A DNA stretch of 64,000 nucleotides from Campylobacter fetus subsp. fetus (lineage in GTDB: Bacteria; Campylobacterota; Campylobacteria; Campylobacterales; Campylobacteraceae): positions 1,116,001-1,180,000 of the forward strand of contig NZ_LS483431.1 in the NCBI RefSeq assembly GCF_900475935.1. The letters run 5' to 3'. A program made the translations under genes and the position numbers. Shown piece after piece: positions 57,097 to 64,000 of the stretch (its first letter is position 1; each line of letters opens with the position of its first letter). The notes below the pieces were generated by a model, which saw nothing but the letters and a program-made list of their open reading frames with translations, did not search any database and was not told the origin of the DNA.

Positions 57097-58043
57097 TGAT
57101 TTGCCTTTTTGATAATTATAAAACCGACAAGCGGAGCTCCAATAAGTGCTGTTAATATGCTAAGCGGTATTTCAGACTGAGTAGCGCTCCTTGCTACGGT
57201 ATCGACTAAAATTAGATAACCTCCTCCTATCAAAGCTGACATAGGTAGAACTACAAGATTATTTGCACCAAATATCATTCTTACTATATGCGGCACCAAA
57301 AGTCCAACCCAACCTATGATACCGCTAACAGCCACGCTAGACGATACGACAAGAGTTGATAATATAATGATAGATAAACTAAGCATTCTACTCTCGCCTA
57401 AAAATCTTGCGTGATCACTGCTCAAAGAAAGAATATTTACTTTATAGCTAAAAGAGCATAATAAAAATAGACCGACTAACGATATGGGAAGCAAAAACAG
57501 AAGATCAGACCAGCTAGTAAAGTTCAAACTTCCCATAAGCCAATATATGATATTTGGAAGTTTATCATTAGGATCAGCCAAATATTTAACTATGGCGATC
57601 AAAGCTCCGAATAACGCTCCGACTATAATGCCTGCTAAAACTAGCATTAGTTTTGAGTTTTTATTTGATATATTTCCTATAAAATATGCCATTAAAACAG
57701 CTATAAATCCAAATACAAAAGCCCCTATTTGAACCAAAAACGGCTCGTTAAAAAATAATATAAACACCACGGCTCCAAATCCTGCACCGCTTGTCACTCC
57801 TAATATATTTGGACCTACTAGAGGGTTTTGAAAGATGGCTTGAAACGCTGCTCCGGCTACCGATAAACTAGCTCCGATAAAAAACGCCGCTATCAGTCTT
57901 GGGAGTCTTATTTCAAACAATATCATATCAAAAAATTCATTTTGCGAACTATATAAAAGCTCACTTAAACTTATTCTTCCTACTAAAAGAGAAAAACCGG
58001 CTATCGCAATCAAAGCAGTCAAAACAACTGCGTATTTTTTCAT
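57087..58043 (-). CDS. Metal-chelate ABC transporter permease (FecCD/BtuC family)
   Basis: About 318 residues, nine to ten transmembrane helices. Family hallmarks are RLPRLIAAFFIGASLSVAGA, FQNPLVGPNILGVTSGAGFG and a late GLLVPHIVRMIFG loop. An upstream in-frame ATG at 58118 overlaps the binding-protein gene. The ATG at 58043 has GGAG seven bases before it and follows the previous stop. Transports siderophore, haem or cobalamin-like ligands; which one is unknown. Confidence 0.9.
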   Translation of the reverse strand: MKKYAVVLTALIAIAGFSLLVGRISLSELLYSSQNEFFDMILFEIRLPRLIAAFFIGASLSVAGAAFQAIFQNPLVGPNILGVTSGAGFGAVVFILFFNEPFLVQIGAFVFGFIAVLMAYFIGNISNKNSKLMLVLAGIIVGALFGALIAIVKYLADPNDKLPNIIYWLMGSLNFTSWSDLLFLLPISLVGLFLLCSFSYKVNILSLSSDHARFLGESRMLSLSIIILSTLVVSSSVAVSGIIGWVGLLVPHIVRMIFGANNLVVLPMSALIGGGYLILVDTVARSATQSEIPLSILTALIGAPLVGFIIIKKANQWF

Positions 58044-58047
58044 TTTA

Positions 58048-59091
58048 TCACTCCAATATATCTTCATAATATCTACTATTTTTATTCTTTTCGTAATGCA
58101 AAATAGATAAAATTTCACTATCGTTCAAATTATAATTATAAAAAATATTATAACTATTCATCATCTCTTTTTTTAAATTTAAACTAGATTTGCCATAAAA
58201 TATCTTATTTAACCATATCCACGACAGATGAGACTCTTGAGACGGGGGATCCCATCTCTCGCTACCGAAGGGAATTTTATAAACGGCTCTATTTTTTACC
58301 GCATTTATATGTTTTAGAAATTTATTTGAGTAGATATCCTCGGGACTGAGATCTTGCTCGAAATTATTTAATAGTACTATATCCGGATTATAAAGTAATA
58401 TCTGCTCTAAATTCACAGTTTTTTGACCGATATGAGAAGCAACGTTTATCCCGCCTGCTAATTTAATATTATAATCTTGATAGGTCTGCTTTCCTGAAAC
58501 CAAAAAAGCTTGTTTGTACCTTAAAAAATATAGAACTTTTGGTCTATTACGTATATTTTTTAAGCTAGTTGTAATCTGATTTTCAACAAAACTTCTATTT
58601 TTAAGTATAGTTTCTACTTTATGTTCTAAATCGTAAGCTTTGCCTATTATTTTAAACCAATTAATAGCGTTTTTCTCGTCTCCATAGTCTAAAAGTACTA
58701 AATTTATACCTATTTTCTGCAAAGGTTCAACTATCTTTTGAGACATATGTGCCCATTGAAATACTATATCAGGCTTTAATCTTATAACTTCTTCCACATT
58801 TGGAACGAAATTTGAGCCGACTGCATTTGTTTGTAAATCAAGCGTCTTAGGAAAAATCCTTCCTAAGATACCGTTTTGAATTGCGATTTTTGCAAGCGGA
58901 TGGATGGATACTAGTTTATCTGCGTTATTATCTACGCTTATGCTAAATGAAGCTAATGGAATCGGAAAACTGATGACTCTACTAGCTGGTTTTTCGAGCT
59001 TTATCAAATTTCCTCTCTCATCGCTAAACTCTATTTCTTGTGAAAATAAAGATACAAGCAATACAAATAAAACAACAAATATTTTTTTCAC
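58048..59091 (-). CDS. Periplasmic metal-chelate binding protein (FecB/BtuF family)
   Basis: 347 residues with a Sec signal (MKKIFVVLFVLLVSLFSQ). Family features are IEFSDERGNLIKLEKPASRV, LKPDIVFQWAHMSQ, and a C-terminal SERWDPPSQESHLSWIWL helix. It lacks a lipobox. The start is GTG overlapping the previous stop by four bases. Ligand unknown; iron siderophore or haem is most likely from context. Confidence 0.87.
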   Translation of the reverse strand: MKKIFVVLFVLLVSLFSQEIEFSDERGNLIKLEKPASRVISFPIPLASFSISVDNNADKLVSIHPLAKIAIQNGILGRIFPKTLDLQTNAVGSNFVPNVEEVIRLKPDIVFQWAHMSQKIVEPLQKIGINLVLLDYGDEKNAINWFKIIGKAYDLEHKVETILKNRSFVENQITTSLKNIRNRPKVLYFLRYKQAFLVSGKQTYQDYNIKLAGGINVASHIGQKTVNLEQILLYNPDIVLLNNFEQDLSPEDIYSNKFLKHINAVKNRAVYKIPFGSERWDPPSQESHLSWIWLNKIFYGKSSLNLKKEMMNSYNIFYNYNLNDSEILSILHYEKNKNSRYYEDILE

Positions 59092-59708
59092 TTATATAAT
59101 TCCATTTTAGATAAATATCTTAAAAATGCTTCTGCAAATTTTGTAGCATTTGGCATAAAAAAACTTCCGTGATGATAAAATGGATCTAAGGAAGTTAATA
59201 TTAGTCTACCACCGTAATAATCTTTATTATCTAAAAATATAGTTTTTTTCTGTATTTTATGTTCTATAACACTTATAGCACCGTTCATAGGCTCATATCC
59301 ATCATGATAATGCCATATCATATCGTTAAAATTTATATACTTAAATAGTTCATAATCCGCATTTGAAACCTCTATATCTATGCTATTATTTTTCTTATCT
59401 AACCACCACCAAAAATTAAAAGGAAGCTTGGATAATTTCACGCCATGCAGCCAAAGCTCAGCATCGTTTCTGCCCATTACGACTAAAGTCTTTCCGGCTT
59501 TTAAAAACTCATAAAAAATATTTTTATGCTCTAGAATTTTTTCTATCGAACTAGCGCAAGTCACTATCAAAATATCCACATCATGCAAATCATCTATTTG
59601 AAGCTCAGGTATATAAATAACTTTTGAAAAAAATTTATTAAAAGGTTTTTTATGCAAAGATACTATATGATACGGTGTTCCGCTATCTAAAGCCGCTATA
59701 CTATTCAT
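59088..59708 (-). CDS. Unrecognised protein in uptake operon, possibly amidotransferase-like fold
   Basis: 206 residues, no signal peptide or membrane helix. Alternating strands and helices (DVDILIVTCASSIEKIL, KTLVVMGRNDAELWLHGV) and a late GGRLILTSLDPFYHHG recall a class I glutamine-amidotransferase/ThuA-like fold, without an obvious Cys nucleophile in place. It is rich in Trp and His (FWWWLDKK, WHYHDGY). It overlaps its neighbours by four and eight bases, so it is co-translated with them. Function unknown. Confidence 0.7.
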   Translation of the reverse strand: MNSIAALDSGTPYHIVSLHKKPFNKFFSKVIYIPELQIDDLHDVDILIVTCASSIEKILEHKNIFYEFLKAGKTLVVMGRNDAELWLHGVKLSKLPFNFWWWLDKKNNSIDIEVSNADYELFKYINFNDMIWHYHDGYEPMNGAISVIEHKIQKKTIFLDNKDYYGGRLILTSLDPFYHHGSFFMPNATKFAEAFLRYLSKMELYK

Positions 59709-60300
59709 ATCTATCTCCTAAATAACTAATGATATTTTTCAATATCTTAGAGTTTATCTCGTAATTTTCACCGCAAGTATAAAGATCATTTCCACAATGA
59801 GAGTAGAATTTTCCATTTCCAACCTCAATCTCCCAATCAACAGGAACATTACCGCTACTTATAGAAGTGATAATATCTGCGTTTAAAGGAGGTGGATTTT
59901 GACCTCTTGAGTAAAATCCTGCCACGCCTTTTCTCGTATTTAACTTTTCTATGTCTATTTGATCATAAATTTTATGATAAATGCACTGCATAATAAAAAA
60001 ATCCGTAAATTTGGGATTTTGAATAGGTTTAAACTCTTTTAATTCCTTTAAAAACGGTAAAATAATATGACCGTTATAAAACACTCGTCCTCCTAAATTT
60101 AAAAAGTTTTCAAATTTGAAACTAAGTTTTTTTATTAGATATTGATCTAGATAAATAGTCATCAAAATACCGTTATATCTGTTAAAATCCATATCTTCTA
60201 TACTATATTGACTAACGCATTCAACTCTTTTAAACTCACCTAAACTCTCAAAATTACTCAGTTGGGAGGGCTTGGCTCCTATAAATAAAATATCTTTCAT
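59701..60300 (-). CDS. Unrecognised protein in uptake operon, distant paralogue of its neighbour
   Basis: 199 residues, cytoplasmic by appearance. It has a Rossmann-like opening (KDILFIGAKPSQLSNFESLG) and a strand-helix block (YNGILMTIYLDQYLIKKL then LGGRVFYNGHIILPFL) that lines up by eye with the next protein. A terminal KFYSHCGNDLYTCGE has two Cys. It is nine bases downstream of the TonB receptor gene with GGAG before its ATG. I do not recognise the family. Confidence 0.7.
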   Translation of the reverse strand: MKDILFIGAKPSQLSNFESLGEFKRVECVSQYSIEDMDFNRYNGILMTIYLDQYLIKKLSFKFENFLNLGGRVFYNGHIILPFLKELKEFKPIQNPKFTDFFIMQCIYHKIYDQIDIEKLNTRKGVAGFYSRGQNPPPLNADIITSISSGNVPVDWEIEVGNGKFYSHCGNDLYTCGENYEINSKILKNIISYLGDRYE

Positions 60301-60308
60301 AAAATCTC

Positions 60309-62375
60309 CTAAAAACTAGCTCTTAAGCCTATTTTAAAATTTCTACCTGGATTTAAAAGCGGATTTGTCTTGCTCACGGGATATCTAATATCCTCGGGCA
60401 CTGATGGCATAGAATATTTTTTATCAAATATATTTTCAATGCCGAAATTCAACTCCACACTCTTAAAAGCGCCCATATTTCCGAATTCTTTTCCAAAATA
60501 TAAATTTGAAACCGCGTAACCGCTTCGTTCTCGCTCACTCAAATTATCCGTTCTTGTCTTATTTGACGCCCATTGAGTAGTATATTCTATATATGATTTT
60601 TTTATAGATTTTGGCTCATACATTAGACTGATAAAACCATTTAAAGGCATTATCTGGGGCAATGGTTTATGAGACGTTTTATCCTCGCCGTAAAGATAAC
60701 TTGCATTTGTTTTAAAAATCAAATTTGAAAGCAATTTATAAGCTATATCAAACTCAATTCCGCTTATGCTAGATTCTCCTACGTTTTGCAGCTGCCTTGC
60801 GGGAGTATTTTTATATGTTATATTTCTCGTAACTATTAAATTTTTATAACTGCTTGTGAATGCTGTTAAATTTGAAATTATCAAACCGTCTTTATACTTT
60901 AATCCGGTTTCATAACTTAATCCGGTTTCTGGTTTTATACTACTATTTGGAAGAGTAAATACGCCGCTCACTCCATCACCAACAGCCGTTATCTCCGTGA
61001 CTGATGGCGCCCTAAAAGATGAGTTTATATTTAAAACAAAATCCAAACCTCCAAATAAAGGATATATCATACCAAAACCGCTAGTAGTTTTGTTTGTAGA
61101 CGTATCTCCGGCACTTTCAAACAATTTTTTTATCTCGTTATTTTTGATAAAACTTGTTTCAAGTCCGGTCTTAAAATAATCATGCCTAAGACTAGCGCTC
61201 AGCAAAGTTCCTCCTTCAAATCCATACTCCAATAGCCCAAACACTCCGATATTTAGTTGAGTAGAATTTGGCGCACTTTTTATTCTATTTTTACCGTTTA
61301 CGCTCTGCTCGCTACCGTCTCTACTCTCATAATACCAGTCTATTCCATATGTCTGAGACAAAGACTCACCGCTATAAGCAACTATACTTTTACCGCCATA
61401 TACAACTGGTCCAATAACATAATTATCAACCCATTTTTGCGGCGAGTTTAAATTTGGAATTACGTTTATATGAGTATAAAGCTCTCTTCTATAAAGACTA
61501 GCTTCTAAACTACCGTTTTGCATCTGCGCACTATATCCCAAAGCTAAATATTTTTCCCTCATAGGCTCTTCTCTCATCTGTCTTTGCAAAACACCGGGTG
61601 CATTTCCGGCTCCAGGAGATGCAAATTGTCCTGCAGCTCTACCTCGATTTACTTTAGTATATCTAGCCGCAAGTTCTACTCTATTCGTATCTAAAAAGCT
61701 ATAACCGGCTTTTAGATCAAAGCCTCTATAAAGATAGTCCGAGTTTGGTATTACGCCCTCTTTCGTACCGTAATTATCTCCGTCTTTGTAGTTTATACCT
61801 AACAAAATATCAAATCCGTCTCCAACTCCTCCAAGCTGAAATCTATTTGCAATCGCATGATTTACGCTTTGATATTCACTGCTTATATAAGTATCTGTTA
61901 TATTAAATGGAGCTTGAACATCCCCAGTAGCTCTTTTTGTTATAACATTTACCACGCCTCCAAAGGAATCCGTACCATACAAAGATGAAGCAGGACCTCT
62001 TATTATCTCTATTCGCTCTATCTGGTTTGGATCAAAAAGCATATACTCAAGAGTATTTCTACCTCTAAACCTATTACCGTCTACAAAAAGAGGTGCTCTA
62101 AAGTTCTGAGTACTAAATCCTCTTAAAATAATCTGTCCCGAGCTCATTCCATCAGGAGCATAAGAAATTCCCGGCTCATCGGCTATAATGCCGGTTAAAT
62201 TCGTGCTTTGTCTGCGCTTTATCGTATCGCCATCTACAACAGATACGCTTTTGCTTATATCATCAAGTTTTTGTGCACTTCTATTTGCACTTACTATGAC
62301 ATCATCAAGCTTTGTACCGGCATATAAACTGCTTGCTAAAACTAAAGATAGTAAAATAGTAATCTTTTTATACAT
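60309..62375 (-). CDS. TonB-dependent outer-membrane receptor
   Basis: 688 residues: Sec signal (MYKKITILLSLVLASSLYAG), a TonB-box-like KLDDVIVSANR, a plug domain (about 35-150, with VDGNRFRGR and IEIIRGPASSLYGTDSFGGV) and a 22-strand barrel ending in Phe. It resembles FecA/CirA-type and colicin-type siderophore or haem receptors. It is first in the operon, divergent from an AraC regulator. The transported ligand is not evident. Confidence 0.93.
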   Translation of the reverse strand: MYKKITILLSLVLASSLYAGTKLDDVIVSANRSAQKLDDISKSVSVVDGDTIKRRQSTNLTGIIADEPGISYAPDGMSSGQIILRGFSTQNFRAPLFVDGNRFRGRNTLEYMLFDPNQIERIEIIRGPASSLYGTDSFGGVVNVITKRATGDVQAPFNITDTYISSEYQSVNHAIANRFQLGGVGDGFDILLGINYKDGDNYGTKEGVIPNSDYLYRGFDLKAGYSFLDTNRVELAARYTKVNRGRAAGQFASPGAGNAPGVLQRQMREEPMREKYLALGYSAQMQNGSLEASLYRRELYTHINVIPNLNSPQKWVDNYVIGPVVYGGKSIVAYSGESLSQTYGIDWYYESRDGSEQSVNGKNRIKSAPNSTQLNIGVFGLLEYGFEGGTLLSASLRHDYFKTGLETSFIKNNEIKKLFESAGDTSTNKTTSGFGMIYPLFGGLDFVLNINSSFRAPSVTEITAVGDGVSGVFTLPNSSIKPETGLSYETGLKYKDGLIISNLTAFTSSYKNLIVTRNITYKNTPARQLQNVGESSISGIEFDIAYKLLSNLIFKTNASYLYGEDKTSHKPLPQIMPLNGFISLMYEPKSIKKSYIEYTTQWASNKTRTDNLSERERSGYAVSNLYFGKEFGNMGAFKSVELNFGIENIFDKKYSMPSVPEDIRYPVSKTNPLLNPGRNFKIGLRASF

Positions 62376-62411
62376 TTATAATTCCTTAGATATTTTTGTT
62401 ATAATACTAAA

Positions 62412-62430
62412 ATTGATAGTAGATTTCAAT
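62412..62430. promoter_or_regulatory. Imperfect palindrome between receptor and AraC genes
   Basis: ATTGA and TCAAT arms separated by nine bases give a 19-base dyad, the size of a Fur box. It lies in the 101-base divergent promoter region, near TATAAT (62400-62405, plus strand) and ATAATA (62401-62406, TATTAT on minus). It could bind Fur or the AraC-type regulator. Confidence 0.4.
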
Positions 62431-62476
62431 ATAAAAATTACCAAATAAGTAGTAAATTTTACCGAAGGAGTATTTT

Positions 62477-63400
62477 TTGAATAAATTTATTTTAGATAAT
62501 AGCGACATTTCACGCATAAATAAATCAATCCAAATAGACCAAAACAAAGCAAATATATCAACCAAAATAGTTGAAATTTCAAAAGATATAGGTCTACATA
62601 TAAACAATTTTATAATTTATGAAGACAATGCCGCGAACTACGACTCGGACTTCAAAGGAGTGACGATAAACATAACTTTTAGCGCAGATCACTACTATAA
62701 AAGTACTGTTTGCGACTTTTATTTAGCTCCAAAAGCCGGTCGAACTCTTATAAACTACTTTTATATGGATAAAGGAGTAATTCATTACAAAGCAAATACT
62801 CAAATCAAAAACGTGATAATAACCATAAAAAACGAGTTTCTTGAAAAATATCTTGATAAAAATATAACAACAAAAATTCAAAACACGGATAGCTCAAAAA
62901 TTATACAAAACAGAGCGACTTATGCTAAAACAGCATTTTGTGCAAGTGAAATTTATAAATTTATAAACCAAAAACAGATAAATGCTCTATTTATAAAAGC
63001 TAAAATACTTGAAATTTTATCTTATGAGCTGACAAATTTAAATTTAAATCTCAAAGAAAGCTTAAATTTGAGTAAATTTGATATATTATCTTTAAATAAA
63101 GCCATGGAGATTTTAAAAAACGATTATAAAAACCCTCCTTCTATAACAGAACTATCAAAGAAAGTAAGATTAAACCAATGCAAGCTAAAACAAGGTTTTA
63201 AAACTCTATTTAGAACGACTCCTTATAGCGTACATATGGATACTAAAATGCAAAAAGCAAAGGAATTTATAGAAAAAGGAGAGCTTAGTTTGAATCAAAT
63301 CTCAAAAGAATTAGGATATAAACAGCCCCATAACTTCACAACTGCTTTTAAAAAATACTTTGGATTGAATCCTAGCAATTTTACTAAAACCGTAAGCTAA
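62477..63400 (+). CDS. AraC/PchR-type transcriptional regulator
   Basis: 307 residues; an N-terminal ligand-sensing region (about 1-205) with no clear motif, and a C-terminal AraC double helix-turn-helix (about 215-305: SKKVRLNQCKLKQGFKTLF, then LSLNQISKELGYKQPHNFTT). It resembles PchR, which activates siderophore receptor genes when the chelate is bound. TTG start with AAGGAG six bases upstream. It likely controls the divergent TonB/ABC operon. Confidence 0.88.
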   Translation: MNKFILDNSDISRINKSIQIDQNKANISTKIVEISKDIGLHINNFIIYEDNAANYDSDFKGVTINITFSADHYYKSTVCDFYLAPKAGRTLINYFYMDKGVIHYKANTQIKNVIITIKNEFLEKYLDKNITTKIQNTDSSKIIQNRATYAKTAFCASEIYKFINQKQINALFIKAKILEILSYELTNLNLNLKESLNLSKFDILSLNKAMEILKNDYKNPPSITELSKKVRLNQCKLKQGFKTLFRTTPYSVHMDTKMQKAKEFIEKGELSLNQISKELGYKQPHNFTTAFKKYFGLNPSNFTKTVS

Positions 63401-63446
63401 ATGTGGGCGTCAAATCTACTTTTATACCTAGTTCAGATATAAAAAT

Positions 63447-64000
63447 TTATCTAACTAAACCTCTTTTAAGTTTTCTTACTAAAAATCTTGCAGGATTTAG
63501 AGAGTTTAATATACTGTTTGTAGTGCAAACAGGACGATTTAAAGCGATATCTAGCAAAATTTCAGCTCCAAAAATAGCAGTTCCAAGTCCTCTTGAACCA
63601 TGAGCGCTACTTATCAAAATATTTTCGTGGTGAACGGCAAATTCATTGTTTTTGCTATGTTTTGTCCATAATAAAGATTTGTAAATTTTCTTAAACTCAC
63701 TAGCATTATGCACGGCACCTACAATTGGAAATCTATCGCCGCTATATCCTCTAAATCCAACATTTGAACCTACTACTTTAACATCTAAATTTGTTATAAA
63801 CTCAGATAAAGAATCTATATTTTTCTCATCATCGGTAGCTCTTGCTGCGCTGCGATTATCATTTCTATCATACGTCGCGCCTACAACTTGTATGCCTCTA
63901 ACATCTTTGCACATATAACCGCGAGCGCTAAATGCGCTATTTAAATTTAAAACTTTATTTAAGTGAGTTACTTGACCTCTGACACTGCTAAGCTGCATGA
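63447..64000 (-). CDS. mnmC: MnmC-like FAD oxidoreductase, C-terminal part
   Basis: Partial: the right edge cuts the 5' end. The C-terminal part of the FAD-dependent domain that removes carboxymethyl from cmnm5s2U34 in tRNA: RGQVTHL, a GYMCKDVRGIQVVGATYDR segment, FRGYSGDRFPIVGAV and SSAHGSRGLGTAIFGAEILLD. The protein should continue beyond the window with a methyltransferase domain. It converges on the AraC gene with a 46-base gap. Confidence 0.82.
   Translation of the reverse strand, partial: MQLSSVRGQVTHLNKVLNLNSAFSARGYMCKDVRGIQVVGATYDRNDNRSAARATDDEKNIDSLSEFITNLDVKVVGSNVGFRGYSGDRFPIVGAVHNASEFKKIYKSLLWTKHSKNNEFAVHHENILISSAHGSRGLGTAIFGAEILLDIALNRPVCTTNSILNSLNPARFLVRKLKRGLVR

Noticed and set aside
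60309-62375. Vitamin B12 receptor (BtuB) with cobalamin riboswitch
   Set aside because: The receptor leader is too short and shows no B12-box; the AraC regulator suggests a siderophore-type system.
63403-63603. Open frame on the plus strand at the end of the window
   Set aside because: Mostly antisense to the mnmC-like gene, no ribosome-binding site or recognisable product.

Overview
The window is AT-rich (about one third G+C by eye), almost fully coding and ordinary chromosomal in character. Gene content and order point to a Campylobacter, most likely the C. fetus / C. hyointestinalis group rather than C. jejuni. Blocks match remembered C. jejuni order: dnaJ-racR-racS-recR; fur-lysS-glyA-DUF1882-SPOR-aroE; rpiB-apt-dedA-pepA-ychF; lepB-folD and hemL-atpZ-MFS-flhX; mrdA-engB-lptA-lptC-kdsC-rlpA-mltD-tatD-cbrR-recN-nadK followed by aspS-adk-ppa. 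Features unlike C. jejuni are a PilT-like ATPase between gatC and cvpA, a short-form HisG, a separate hisB inside the envelope block, a napF gene in the nap operon, and a TonB/ABC metal-uptake locus. No rRNA, tRNA, CRISPR array, IS element or prophage was seen.

Layout. 1-3.8 kb: DnaJ, the RacRS two-component system and RecR. 3.8-11.1 kb (minus strand): aroE, a SPOR protein, DUF1882, glyA, lysS, fur, cvpA, pilT-like, gatC. 11.2-17.6 kb (plus): a tightly overlapping run of a membrane protein, a lipoprotein, an unknown protein, coaX, hisG, brnQ, a membrane metallophosphoesterase and psd. 17.6-24.2 kb (minus): a complete periplasmic nitrate reductase operon napAGHBFLD. 24.2-24.6 kb: a very AT-rich spacer. 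24.6-27.5 kb (minus): a PEB1-type polar amino-acid ABC importer whose ATPase gene is frameshifted at an A6 tract. 27.7-34.6 kb (minus): ychF, pepA, dedA, apt, a coiled-coil membrane protein, rpiB, an M50 protease, lepB, folD. 34.7-40.3 kb (plus): cytochrome c, hemL, atpZ, a membrane protein, an MFS transporter, a FliK-like protein and FlhX. 40.3-52.1 kb (minus): cell-wall and envelope genes (PBP2, LptA/LptC, KdsC, RlpA, MltD) mixed with engB, hisB, tatD, cbrR, recN and nadK. 52.3-55.1 kb (plus): aspS-adk-ppa, closed by a strong bidirectional terminator. 55.2-62.4 kb (minus): an acetyltransferase, an unknown Cys-rich protein, then a six-gene unit of TonB receptor, two unrecognised proteins, binding protein, permease and ATPase. 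A divergent AraC/PchR-type regulator follows, and the window ends inside an mnmC-like gene.

How the genes work together. The Nap proteins support nitrate respiration. The PEB1 importer feeds amino acids, if its ATPase is really made. FliK-like and FlhX probably act in the flagellar export switch. LptA, LptC and KdsC serve LPS assembly, while PBP2, RlpA and MltD serve peptidoglycan. The TonB/ABC locus with its own AraC regulator looks like a regulated siderophore, haem or metal-chelate uptake system. Its two uncharacterised proteins are the best candidates for something undescribed. Many genes start with TTG or GTG, and several start choices below were moved to the codon with a good Shine-Dalgarno. 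Comparisons with C. jejuni are from memory, not from a search.
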